From the NCBI RefSeq assembly GCF_024168485.1, contig NZ_JALJVY010000006.1, positions 216,220 through 280,219 of the forward strand: a stretch of DNA of 64,000 nt, read 5' to 3'. The position numbers and the translations under genes are program-made. Below, in pieces: positions 44,549 to 52,335 of this stretch (position 1 is its first letter; every line of letters begins with the position of its first letter). The DNA is from Sphingobium sp. OAS761. Its GTDB lineage: Bacteria; Pseudomonadota; Alphaproteobacteria; Sphingomonadales; Sphingomonadaceae. The notes beneath the pieces are model-generated. The model saw only the letters and a program-made list of their open reading frames with translations, searched no databases and was not told the DNA's origin.

Positions 44549-44995
44549 ATGGACGAACTTTCCCGCAGCGCCGCGATCCGCGACATTCAGATGCTCAAGG
44601 CCCGCTATTTCCGTACCATGGACGAAAAGGACTGGGCGGGTCTCGAATCCGTATTCACGCCCGACCTCATCGCCGATTTTCGAGACGCCACGCCGCAGCA
44701 CCAGCCCGATATGCTGTTCCGCGGCTCAGCGCCCTATCTGGCGATGCTGACGCCGATGCTGGATCAGGTCGCGACCGTACATCATGGCCATATGCCCGAA
44801 ATCACTGTGGAGGATACCGATAACGCGTCCGGTATCTGGGCCATGGAGGATTGGGTCTGGCCCAACGCCGGGTCGCCCCTGCCCTTCGCTTGGCTGCATG
44901 GGTGGGGCCACTATTATGAGCGCTACTGCCGTGTGGGCGGAGCATGGAAGATCGCGTCCATCCGCCTGACGCGGTTGCGGGTGGAGATGGGCTGA
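44549..44995 (+). CDS. SnoaL-like protein with Asp-His dyad
   Basis: A 148-residue SnoaL_4-type protein. The Asp is at residue 24 (RTMDEKDW) and the His in TVHHGH, the same dyad as LinA and scytalone dehydratase. It could dehydrate a hydroxyl set up by the adjacent dehydrogenases. It starts four bases after the SDR stop and ends 68 bases before the HsdA-like gene. Bile-acid 7-alpha-hydroxysteroid dehydratases belong to this fold, which makes a steroid dehydratase one option. Confidence 0.82.
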   Translation: MDELSRSAAIRDIQMLKARYFRTMDEKDWAGLESVFTPDLIADFRDATPQHQPDMLFRGSAPYLAMLTPMLDQVATVHHGHMPEITVEDTDNASGIWAMEDWVWPNAGSPLPFAWLHGWGHYYERYCRVGGAWKIASIRLTRLRVEMG

Positions 44996-45063
44996 ATGCG
45001 CATCGACGCGCCGGTTGGGCCGACATCTTCCATCAAGTTGCTAAAATTGCAGGAGAAAATATC

Positions 45064-45828
45064 ATGAGCAGGATCATTGTCGTGACAGGCGCGGCATCGG
45101 GCATAGGTGCCGCCACAGTTAAAAGACTTAAGGGCGCGGGTCATCGCGTCATCGGAGTCGATCTGAAGGGCAGCGACATCGACGCCGATCTCGGCACCGC
45201 CGAAGGACGCGCGGCAATGGCAAGGGCGGTCGGCGAAATGGCGCCGGACGGTATCGACGGCGTGCTCGCGGGCGCGGGCATATCCCGCCCGGACATGGCG
45301 CGCCAGACGATCGCCATCAACTATTTCGGCGCGGTCGCCACGCTGGAGGACCTGCGCCCGCTGCTGGCCAAGTCCGACCGTCCCCGCGCGGTCGCCATCT
45401 GCTCGACGGCGGTGATGCTGCCCTCGGACCCGAAGGTGGTGGACCTGTGCCTGGCCGGCGACGAGGCCGCCGCACTCGACGCGATGGCTGCAGAGCCTGG
45501 CAGCGAATATTCCACGTCAAAGCTGGCGCTGTCACGCTGGTTGCGCCGCGCGGCGGTCAGCGCCGAATGGGGCGGCTCCGGCATTTTGCTGAATGGCATC
45601 GGGCCGGGCGTCGTCACCACACCTATGACCGCTCCGTTGTTCGACCAGCCCGAGATGGTGGAACTGATCGGCCAGAGCAATCCCATCGCGGTCGAAGGCT
45701 ATGCCGGGCCCGAAGAGATCGCTGAACTCATCGACTTCCTGCTGGGTATGGATAATCATTACCTGACGGGTCAGATCATCTTCATAGATGGGGGCAGCGA
45801 CGCCATACTGCGCCCCGCCCATGTCTGA
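45064..45828 (+). CDS. SDR resembling 3-alpha-hydroxysteroid dehydrogenase
   Basis: A 254-residue SDR that resembles Comamonas HsdA in detail: IIVVTGAASGIG, AGHRVIGVD, DADLGTAEGR, INYFGA, an insertion around LAGDEAAALDAM, and a C-terminus of IDGGSDAILRP. Catalytic residues are S114, Y149 and K153; D33 indicates NAD. HsdA oxidises 3-alpha-hydroxysteroids to 3-ketones, an entry step of steroid breakdown. The ATG at 45064 follows AGGAGAA. It is near the end of the long operon. The match is from remembered sequence features and deserves a search, but it is the strongest steroid pointer among the SDRs. Confidence 0.85.
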   Translation: MSRIIVVTGAASGIGAATVKRLKGAGHRVIGVDLKGSDIDADLGTAEGRAAMARAVGEMAPDGIDGVLAGAGISRPDMARQTIAINYFGAVATLEDLRPLLAKSDRPRAVAICSTAVMLPSDPKVVDLCLAGDEAAALDAMAAEPGSEYSTSKLALSRWLRRAAVSAEWGGSGILLNGIGPGVVTTPMTAPLFDQPEMVELIGQSNPIAVEGYAGPEEIAELIDFLLGMDNHYLTGQIIFIDGGSDAILRPAHV

Positions 45829-45979
45829 CGGCACGGCAGACGTGTCCCATTTAATACAATGGCGGTTGTAATCTATGGACGCGCTGCCCCATGCAGCGTA
45901 GCCTCCTTGGTAACGGACTCGGAAAATAGAAGACGCGCATCGATGCGCCATTTCCGTCCGATGCGCGAGGAGAGATGCT

Positions 45980-47200
45980 ATGAGCCTGGTGATCGACGTC
46001 GATGCCCATTTCGAGCCAGGAGAGGATTGGCTGGCCAAATATCCCGATCTCGCCGGGCGCTTGCCCAAATTGCATGGCGGCGCGCTGGCGGTGAAGGTGA
46101 TCTGCGGCGACCTGATCGCCTCCATTCCGGAAGACCGCCGTCCCTCCGTCGAGGATATGGCGCCGCCCGGCCTGCTGACCTTGTTCGCAAAGGAAAAATC
46201 CGACGAGAAGGAACGTCGTGCCCAATTTGAGGGCCGCAATCAGATGGAGGTCGCCAATACGCAGGCCCGCCTGAAATGGATGGATGAACAGGGCATCGAC
46301 ATCCAGAATGTCATCTGCCTTTCGGGCGTCACCTATCAGGCGTTCATCGACGATGCCGGATTGCGGCAGGAAACGGTGCGGGCGGCCAACGACTGGCTGG
46401 CCGACACCTGTGACGAGGGCGGCGGGCGGCTGCTTCCGGTCACTGCGCTCGACTATACCGATCTCGACTGGGCGATCGCCGAGCTGAAACGAATGCGCCA
46501 GCGCGGCAGCCGCATCGTGCTGATCCCCGGCGCGCCGGTGGAAGGCAAGGCAATTGTCCATCCCGACTGGGAGCCGTTCTGGCAGGCGGTCACCGACAAC
46601 GGCATGGCGGCCATGCTGCACACCGGCTTTGAACGGATGAAGTTCGATTCAGGCTGGTGGAACATGGATGCCGACCCGACGCTGCTGCGGCAGTTCGGCA
46701 GTGGTCACAAGCATGTGACCGCCATGCTCAACATCAACGCAATGGTCTGGTCCGGCCTGTTCGAACGCCATCCGACCCTGACACTGATGATTGCGGAACT
46801 GGGCATCGGCTGGTTGCCCTATCTGATCAACGACATTGACGGCCGGATCGACCCGACCGCCCAACTGTTTTTGGGCGAATATAAGCTGCCAATGAAGCCG
46901 AGCGATTATATCCGTCGCAACGTGCGCGCGACACCGCTGGATGCCAGCAGCGACAATCCGCTCGACATGCTGATGCAGCAATTGCCTGATGAGATGCTGC
47001 TATTCTCCTCGGACTTCCCGCATTTCGAAGGGCATGTCACGCCCAAGGATTTTTACGAACGTTTCTTCAAGACGTTCGAAAGCCGTTTGCCGCGCGGCTA
47101 TCAGGATGGGTTCATGGGCAGCAATGCGCTCGCCATTTATGAGCGGATGGGCGATCCCCTGACCTTGCCGCAGGGCGTGCGGACCGCCGAACCGGCCTAA
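45980..47200 (+). CDS. Amidohydrolase (ACMSD-like amidohydrolase_2 family)
   Basis: A 406-residue metal-dependent hydrolase or decarboxylase of the TIM-barrel amidohydrolase_2 group. D8-x-H10-x-E12 (DVDAHFEP) replaces the HxH metal pair, as in many decarboxylase-like members. HTGF near residue 214 and a late S-S-D-F-P-H-F-E-G provide further ligands. The group includes ACMSD and gamma-resorcylate decarboxylase, so decarboxylation or C-C hydrolysis is as likely as amide hydrolysis. A 151-base gap separates it from the operon before it. It ends in a bidirectional terminator at 47206. Confidence 0.85.
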   Translation: MSLVIDVDAHFEPGEDWLAKYPDLAGRLPKLHGGALAVKVICGDLIASIPEDRRPSVEDMAPPGLLTLFAKEKSDEKERRAQFEGRNQMEVANTQARLKWMDEQGIDIQNVICLSGVTYQAFIDDAGLRQETVRAANDWLADTCDEGGGRLLPVTALDYTDLDWAIAELKRMRQRGSRIVLIPGAPVEGKAIVHPDWEPFWQAVTDNGMAAMLHTGFERMKFDSGWWNMDADPTLLRQFGSGHKHVTAMLNINAMVWSGLFERHPTLTLMIAELGIGWLPYLINDIDGRIDPTAQLFLGEYKLPMKPSDYIRRNVRATPLDASSDNPLDMLMQQLPDEMLLFSSDFPHFEGHVTPKDFYERFFKTFESRLPRGYQDGFMGSNALAIYERMGDPLTLPQGVRTAEPA

Positions 47201-47205
47201 CCGGC

Positions 47206-47235
47206 CACGGGCGGGCGCAATGCCCGCCCGTGTTT
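47206..47235. terminator. Bidirectional terminator
   Basis: CACGGGCGGGC and GCCCGCCCGTG form a perfect 11-bp stem around a 5-base loop, followed by TTT. It separates the convergent amidohydrolase gene (stop 47200) and the racemase-like gene (stop 47235). Confidence 0.8.
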
Positions 47236-47981
47236 CATGCGGCGGCTTCGACCAGCCGCCGCATCTTTCGCACGGCCATGTGCGGCGTGGTCAGCACCGG
47301 CTCATCGCGCGCCGCCCGCACCAGAGGCGCAGCCCGGGCCATTGAAAACTGGCCGATGACGATCACATCGACCGGCGGCAAGGCATTAAGGGCCTGCGCG
47401 CTCAGCCGGTCGTGCCGGTCGGCGTCACCCGTCTGCAACGCCTCCAGAGCGCCTTCGGCGACGGCGGGCAATATCTGCGGTCGCGCCTGCCCGATCGCGT
47501 CGGCCATGGCGTGGATTTCCCCGGTCAGCGGCGCGACCGATCCCTGGAATGTCAGCAACAGGCCGATACGCCCTCCCCCTTCCCTGTCCCGGCACAGGGC
47601 CAGCGCCTCATCGAACGCGCCTTCGTTAGGCGTGATGACGGGAATCGCCAGATCCGCCCTCACCCTCTCTATCGCTGGCCGGAATGCGGAACAGGTGAAC
47701 AGGATGCCGCTGGTGGGCACTCGCCCGTCGCCGGTTCGAGCAGCATATCGCCCGAGGGTGAGAAAGCGTTCATGGATCGCGGGGCTGATCTCGCCGATCG
47801 TGGCGAAATCGCCCGCCAGCGAATCGTCGATCAGGTTATGGGCGGCGGCCTCCGGCCACTCCTCGCGCATAGCGGCCATGGCCGGGCCGGGCGACTGTGC
47901 AAGCGCGCTGATCAGCATGATGCGCGGGGCCATGTCTCGGGGCGATTGGGGCACATCCGTCTCCACAACTACAGTTGTCAT
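47235..47981 (-). CDS. Asp/Glu/hydantoin racemase-family protein with one active-site Cys
   Basis: A 248-residue protein of the Asp/Glu racemase superfamily, which includes maleate isomerase and arylmalonate decarboxylase. The first catalytic Cys is in FTCSAF. The second, usually in a V-x-G-C motif, is replaced: the strand reads VIGQFSMA. So one-base chemistry (decarboxylase- or isomerase-like) is more likely than racemisation. The start may be ATG 47981 or, more like family proteins, ATG 47933; neither has a good ribosome site. It is divergent from the SDR at 48034 and overlaps an inverted repeat if the longer form is used. Confidence 0.75.
   Translation of the reverse strand: MTTVVVETDVPQSPRDMAPRIMLISALAQSPGPAMAAMREEWPEAAAHNLIDDSLAGDFATIGEISPAIHERFLTLGRYAARTGDGRVPTSGILFTCSAFRPAIERVRADLAIPVITPNEGAFDEALALCRDREGGGRIGLLLTFQGSVAPLTGEIHAMADAIGQARPQILPAVAEGALEALQTGDADRHDRLSAQALNALPPVDVIVIGQFSMARAAPLVRAARDEPVLTTPHMAVRKMRRLVEAAA
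47965..47978. promoter_or_regulatory. Short inverted repeat near divergent starts
   Basis: ACAACT and AGTTGT are separated by AC. It lies inside the N-terminus of the racemase-like gene if that starts at 47981, or just upstream of the start if it begins at 47933. A second 5-base pair (GTCAT/ATGAC) overlaps at 47977-47992. Possible operator for this divergent pair. Confidence 0.35.
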
Positions 47982-48033
47982 TACGACATGACGATGCCAT
48001 CAGCATTGCGCAAGCAGGAAGGATGGCAAGGGC

Positions 48034-48837
48034 ATGTTGAGGCTGGACGGGAAGGTTGCGATCGTCACGGGCTGCGGGTCCTTCGGCGATGGCTGGGGCA
48101 ACGGCAAGGCGACGGCGGTACTGCTCGCGCGGCAGGGAGCTACGGTCTATGGCGTCGACGTCAACATGGACGCGGCTGCCATCACCCGCACGATCGTGGA
48201 GGCGGAAGGCAACAGCCTGCATGTCGGCGCATGCGACGTCACCGACGCAACACAGATCGGTGCACTCGTCTCGGATTGTCTGATGCGGTTCGGACGGCTG
48301 GATATTCTGATCAACAATGTCGGCCGCTCGGAACCCGGCGATCCAGAAACGATGGATGAAGCGACCTGGCGAAAGCAGCTCGACATCAACCTGACCAGCG
48401 CTTTCCTGACGAGCAAGGCAACCCTTCCGGTCATGGCGCAGCAGGGCACCGGCGCCATCGTGAACATATCCTCCATCGCCGGGATGCGATGGGTGGGCAA
48501 GGATCAGATCGCCTATGCCGCAGCCAAGGCGGGACTGGTCCAGTTCACGAAAGTCACCGCCGTTTCCTATGCCGCCCGGGGCGTGCGGTTGAACTGCGTC
48601 GTCCCCGGCCTCATGATGACGCCGATCGTCCAGCGGCTGGCCGACAAATATAATGCCGGCGATTATGAAGGCATGGTCGCCAAGCGCAACGCCCAGGTGC
48701 CGATGGGTCGGATGGGCGATGCATGGGATGTCGCCCACGCGGCGCTATTCCTCGCTTCGGACGAGGCGCGCTATATCACGGGCACGGAACTGGTCGTGGA
48801 CGGCGGCATCACCGCCTTCACCGGCTGGCCCGGCTGA
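48034..48837 (+). CDS. SDR with expanded cofactor loop
   Basis: A 267-residue SDR whose cofactor loop reads TGCGSFGDGWGNG, longer than the standard TGxxxGxG by several residues. NNVG replaces NNAG; S is in NISSIAG and the active site is YAAAK. VDVN after strand two suggests NAD. The changed glycine loop may alter cofactor phosphate binding. The ATG at 48034 follows AAGGATGGCAAGG. It is followed after 92 bases by the shortened oxygenase-like gene, probably in one unit with the lipocalin-like gene. Confidence 0.87.
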   Translation: MLRLDGKVAIVTGCGSFGDGWGNGKATAVLLARQGATVYGVDVNMDAAAITRTIVEAEGNSLHVGACDVTDATQIGALVSDCLMRFGRLDILINNVGRSEPGDPETMDEATWRKQLDINLTSAFLTSKATLPVMAQQGTGAIVNISSIAGMRWVGKDQIAYAAAKAGLVQFTKVTAVSYAARGVRLNCVVPGLMMTPIVQRLADKYNAGDYEGMVAKRNAQVPMGRMGDAWDVAHAALFLASDEARYITGTELVVDGGITAFTGWPG

Positions 48838-48928
48838 ACCTTCGGCCAAGTCTCTTGGTCTGGTCGACCGATCGTGCCAGTCTACATCGGATCGTCCATC
48901 AGAGCGGCGCAGTGGAGGGGAGCAGGAC

Positions 48929-49573
48929 ATGATGGCGACTTCTGCCGGAGCCGACGGTCCGATGGACATCCGCCCATTCGCGCCTCCAATCCAGGTCGAC
49001 TCCGTCTACACGCCCCGACAGCACGAACAGTTGATGGACTTGATCCGTCACCATTGCCCCTGGCCCATGGTGACGAAGGGACGGTTCCAGAATGTCGAAC
49101 AGATTGCAGCCTCGACCAGCGGCCGCATCGGGTCGCACATCTCGATGGACCATTTCATCGTCGCCCAGTTTCGCGGCTGGGTGGCCAGCCATGGCACGTG
49201 CTATTTTACCGAACTGGACGTTGATCCGGATAACCGCGATCGCTGGCTGATGACCACCGGCGATCGGGTCAACGCCATCTTGCACACGGACGAGCTGCGG
49301 CTGATGCTGCACTGGAATGCGGAGGTCTATCATGATCTGGACGATCTGAAGCTGCATTCCGACCATAGGGACGATCTGACCCACGACATGGTCGCCGAGA
49401 TATTCATGGCCGATCTGCGGCGCCGGGGCATGGCCTTCGACCCCCCGGCCGATCCCTATCGGGACATGGCCTTCATCGGCGTGCTCAACGACGCCTATAA
49501 TTTGTGCAGGCCGCAACGTTACCCACCCGGTACGGAACCTCTGTCCCTGCGCCGCCAGGCAAGTGCCGCATGA
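48929..49573 (+). CDS. Shortened oxygenase-like paralogue lacking the HxD...H core (paralogue C)
   Basis: A 214-residue protein whose first 95 residues match the N-terminus of the 2043 and 6924 proteins (PWPM at 44-47, FRGW and CYF in the 80s-90s). Its last 100 match their C-terminus (L-M-L-H-W-N-A-E-V-Y, DLRRRG, NDAYN). About 150 central residues, including the whole HxD...H region, are missing without a frameshift. It is therefore either a non-catalytic subunit or regulator of the family or the product of an in-frame deletion. The start at 48929 follows GGAGGGGAGCAGG. The stop overlaps the next ATG by four bases. Confidence 0.6.
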   Translation: MMATSAGADGPMDIRPFAPPIQVDSVYTPRQHEQLMDLIRHHCPWPMVTKGRFQNVEQIAASTSGRIGSHISMDHFIVAQFRGWVASHGTCYFTELDVDPDNRDRWLMTTGDRVNAILHTDELRLMLHWNAEVYHDLDDLKLHSDHRDDLTHDMVAEIFMADLRRRGMAFDPPADPYRDMAFIGVLNDAYNLCRPQRYPPGTEPLSLRRQASAA

Positions 49574-50058
49574 CCGGCCTGCCGCCGCCGCTGGAACGGC
49601 CCGACATGGACGCGCGGGCAGCATTTCTAGCCTTGGTGGGCGGCTGGCAGCTGGTGCTGTGGACCACCCATCATCCCGATGGCATGAAGGACTATCCGTT
49701 CGGGCGGGACGCCGCAGGACAGATCATGTACAGCCCCGACGGCCATATGAGATGCCACCTGATGCGTACAGATCGGCCGCTCTTCGACCGGCCCAGCGTC
49801 TATCATGTCGATGACGCGGCGCTCGGCCGGTCGATGCGCGGATATTCGGGATATTTTGGTAGCTTTTCCGTCGATGCGTCGGCAGGAATCGTCACCCATC
49901 ATGTGACCGGCGCCTGGTATCCCGACTGGATCGGCACCGATCAGACCCGCCGCTACGCCTTTGCGGGCGATCGATTGTATCTGGAAGCCGATGTCGGTTC
50001 TGATCTGGTGCGGATCGAATGGCGCAAGGTCAACGCACCGTCCGCGCGGGACCTCTGA
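49570..50058 (+). CDS. Lipocalin-like domain protein
   Basis: A 162-residue protein with the lipocalin_5-like start L-V-G-G-W-Q-L followed by a beta-strand-rich chain (Y-S-P-D-G-H-M, M-R-G-Y-S-G-Y-F-G-S-F-S-V, H-H-V-T-G-A-W). Such proteins bind small hydrophobic molecules. There is no signal peptide. The four-base overlap with paralogue C indicates co-translation, so it may carry the ligand for that family. It is convergent with the SnoaL gene at 50059 with no gap. Family call is moderate. Confidence 0.65.
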   Translation: MTGLPPPLERPDMDARAAFLALVGGWQLVLWTTHHPDGMKDYPFGRDAAGQIMYSPDGHMRCHLMRTDRPLFDRPSVYHVDDAALGRSMRGYSGYFGSFSVDASAGIVTHHVTGAWYPDWIGTDQTRRYAFAGDRLYLEADVGSDLVRIEWRKVNAPSARDL

Positions 50059-50475
50059 TCAATCGGCAAGGGCAACCCGCATCCGTTCCGACAGCGCCGG
50101 CGAAACGCGCAACGGGTTGAAATGCTCTGCAACGGACGAAATTTGCGCGCCGACAAAATTGAAGAAGAACGCGTAATCGTTCGAATAGAGGCTGTCGCCA
50201 TCGAACCGTCCCTCCGACCGGACCGCCGCGGCCGCACGCTCGCCTTCGAGTATCAGCTCTTCGACCGTAAAATTGAGTCCGTCAGGAAATATACGCGCCA
50301 GCATTGCCGGCACGCGAAAATAGGCATTGCCTACCATCGGACCTGACAGGGTAGTCCAGAAAAGTGGAGCAGGGGCAAAAAGTGCTGGAGGAAAGGCCCC
50401 TGCCGTCAATCCATCGAAAAAGGCACGAACGGCTTGACGTCGCGCTTCATCAACGGGTTGGGATTGCAGGATCAA
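50059..50475 (-). CDS. SnoaL-like protein
   Basis: A 138-residue NTF2-fold protein with an AFFDGLTAGAF opening, a W-T-T-L core and a C-terminal Y-A-F-F-F-N-F strand. The LinA-like Asp/His dyad is not evident, so it belongs to another SnoaL branch. The function could be isomerase, hydrolase or binding protein. Its ATG overlaps the KstD-like stop by four bases, meaning the two are translated together and probably handle the same compound. The gene ends exactly where the convergent lipocalin-like gene ends. Confidence 0.72.
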   Translation of the reverse strand: MILQSQPVDEARRQAVRAFFDGLTAGAFPPALFAPAPLFWTTLSGPMVGNAYFRVPAMLARIFPDGLNFTVEELILEGERAAAAVRSEGRFDGDSLYSNDYAFFFNFVGAQISSVAEHFNPLRVSPALSERMRVALAD

Positions 50476-52169
50476 GCGTTCCCGCCGGTCATGTGCCGGG
50501 CCGCGACATAGCCGAAGGTCATCGCCGGACCGATGGTGACACCCGCACCGGGATAGCTTTCGCCCATCGCGGACGCGGCATTGTTGCCAACCGCATAAAG
50601 GCCAGGGATCGGCGCGCCGGCATCGTCGACGACCTGCCCGTTCGCGTCGGTCAACAGGCCGCCATTGGTGCCGATGTCGCCCGGATAGATGGGCATGGCA
50701 TAGAAGGGCCCCTTGTCGAGCGGACGCAGGCAGGGATTGGGACCATGGCGGAAATCGCCATACATCTTGTCATAGGCCGCTACGCCGCGATGGAATTCAG
50801 GGTCTTCGCCCTTTGCCGCATGGGTGTTGAAACGGGCCACGGTGGCAGAAAGTGCGGCCGGGTCGATACCGATCCTCTCCGCCAGCTCGGCGATCGACCG
50901 GCCCTGCTTCAGGATGGAGCGAACCGCCTTGCTGTGCATCATGGTCGGCATCAGCGGATAGAGCGGTCCCATCGGGAATTTGTGGCGATATTCATGGTCG
51001 AAGATCATCCAGCTCGGATCGGCATCACCATGTTCGGCCTGACGCCGCGCCATCTGTTGCCCTACGATGTGATAGGAGGCCGCCTCGTTCAGATAGCGTT
51101 CGCCCTTCTGGTTGACCATCATGCAGCCGGGCAACGCCCGCTCGATCGTGCACAGCCGACCGCGATCCTCGCCCGGCACATGAAATACCGGCGCGGCCCA
51201 GGCCGATTGCAGGTTCATCGTACCGGCGCCGACCGCTTCGCCGGCACGAATACTGTCGCCGGTGTTGCTGCTGACGCCGCCAGAATAGCGCGCCTTGGGA
51301 TAGAGCGGCGCGTTGCCGTCACGCATTGCCTGATTCTTGTCGAATCCCCCGGCCGCCAACACGACACCCTTGCGAACACCAATTCGTGTGGCCTTTCCGT
51401 CCTTTTCGATGATGGCTCCGGTCACCATGCCGTTCTCGCGCACCAGTTCCTTCAGCGGCGCGTTGAGCCATAGCGGCACGCCTATCTTGTCAAGCGACAT
51501 CCGCAACCCGCCGACAAGCGCATTGCCCAGGGTCAGACGCCGGTCCTTGCGCGACGTCAGGCGGAAAGGGAGGTCGAACCAGTAGCGGCCCATATTGACG
51601 ACCAGATTCTTCATCCAGCCCTTCATCCGGTAAAGCAGTTCGCTGGTTTCGCTGAAATGCCAGTTCAGATAACCGAACAGGCTGGCTGCCGGCGACGCGA
51701 AGCGCAACGTACGGATTTCATCGCCCAGGACCTTGCCATCGATCGGCATCGGCAGATGGGTGCGATAACCCGTTGGTGAGCCGCCCGGATTTTCCGCATG
51801 ATAATCAGGATAGGGAAAAGCCATGTACTGAACCGGCGTATTGGCCATGACCCAGCGCAGCATCGGCGCGGCATTGTCGACATAAGCGCGGATATTGGCA
51901 TCCGGCACGTTGTCGGCCGACAGTCCGCGCAGATAGGTAAAGGCATCGTCCAAGCTGTCGTCGAACCCGGCGGCCTTTGCCACGTCGCTTCCCGGAATCC
52001 AGATGCCACCGCCAGACGTGGCGGATGTGCCGCCCCACAATTCGGCCTTTTCCACAATCAGGACCTCAGCGCGATTATGCGCGCCTACCAGCCCGGCCAA
52101 CAACCCGCCGGCACCGGACCCGACGACCAGGATATCGACCTCTTTGTCCCAATTACTCATTTCGACCAT
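50472..52169 (-). CDS. 3-ketosteroid-delta-1-dehydrogenase-like flavoprotein
   Basis: A 565-residue FAD enzyme of the fumarate reductase/KstD group. The FAD motif GSGAGG is at residues 17-22. GGTSATSGGGIWIPG at 46-60 is the KstD-like second glycine block. Tyr residues in PYPDY (120, 123) are candidates for the catalytic Tyr119, and Y539-P-G-A-G543 matches the KstD pair Tyr487/Gly491 before TIGPAMTFGY. Together with KSI-like and KshA-like proteins in the window it supports 1,2-desaturation of a 3-keto ring. Other ring ketones remain possible. ATG at 52169 follows AAGGA; ATG 52160 is an alternative. Confidence 0.82.
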   Translation of the reverse strand: MVEMSNWDKEVDILVVGSGAGGLLAGLVGAHNRAEVLIVEKAELWGGTSATSGGGIWIPGSDVAKAAGFDDSLDDAFTYLRGLSADNVPDANIRAYVDNAAPMLRWVMANTPVQYMAFPYPDYHAENPGGSPTGYRTHLPMPIDGKVLGDEIRTLRFASPAASLFGYLNWHFSETSELLYRMKGWMKNLVVNMGRYWFDLPFRLTSRKDRRLTLGNALVGGLRMSLDKIGVPLWLNAPLKELVRENGMVTGAIIEKDGKATRIGVRKGVVLAAGGFDKNQAMRDGNAPLYPKARYSGGVSSNTGDSIRAGEAVGAGTMNLQSAWAAPVFHVPGEDRGRLCTIERALPGCMMVNQKGERYLNEAASYHIVGQQMARRQAEHGDADPSWMIFDHEYRHKFPMGPLYPLMPTMMHSKAVRSILKQGRSIAELAERIGIDPAALSATVARFNTHAAKGEDPEFHRGVAAYDKMYGDFRHGPNPCLRPLDKGPFYAMPIYPGDIGTNGGLLTDANGQVVDDAGAPIPGLYAVGNNAASAMGESYPGAGVTIGPAMTFGYVAARHMTGGNA

Positions 52170-52335
52170 CCGATCCTTTGCATGCGATATAGGGGACCGG
52201 GGCGCATGACGAAACGATAATCGCCGCGCCGTTCCCCTCCCGCAAATGTCACGCGGACTGTGACTTTCCTTGCCATAATGTCAACTTCTTGCGTAGGAGG
52301 ATGGCCAATATTCTACGATAATGTGGAGAGACGCT
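52170..52335. promoter_or_regulatory. Divergent promoter region of KstD-like and SDR genes
   Basis: 166 bases separate two divergent genes. A GTCAC/GTGAC repeat with a 7-base spacer at 52248-52264 is the only symmetrical element I see. Shared regulation is inferred from the arrangement. Confidence 0.35.
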
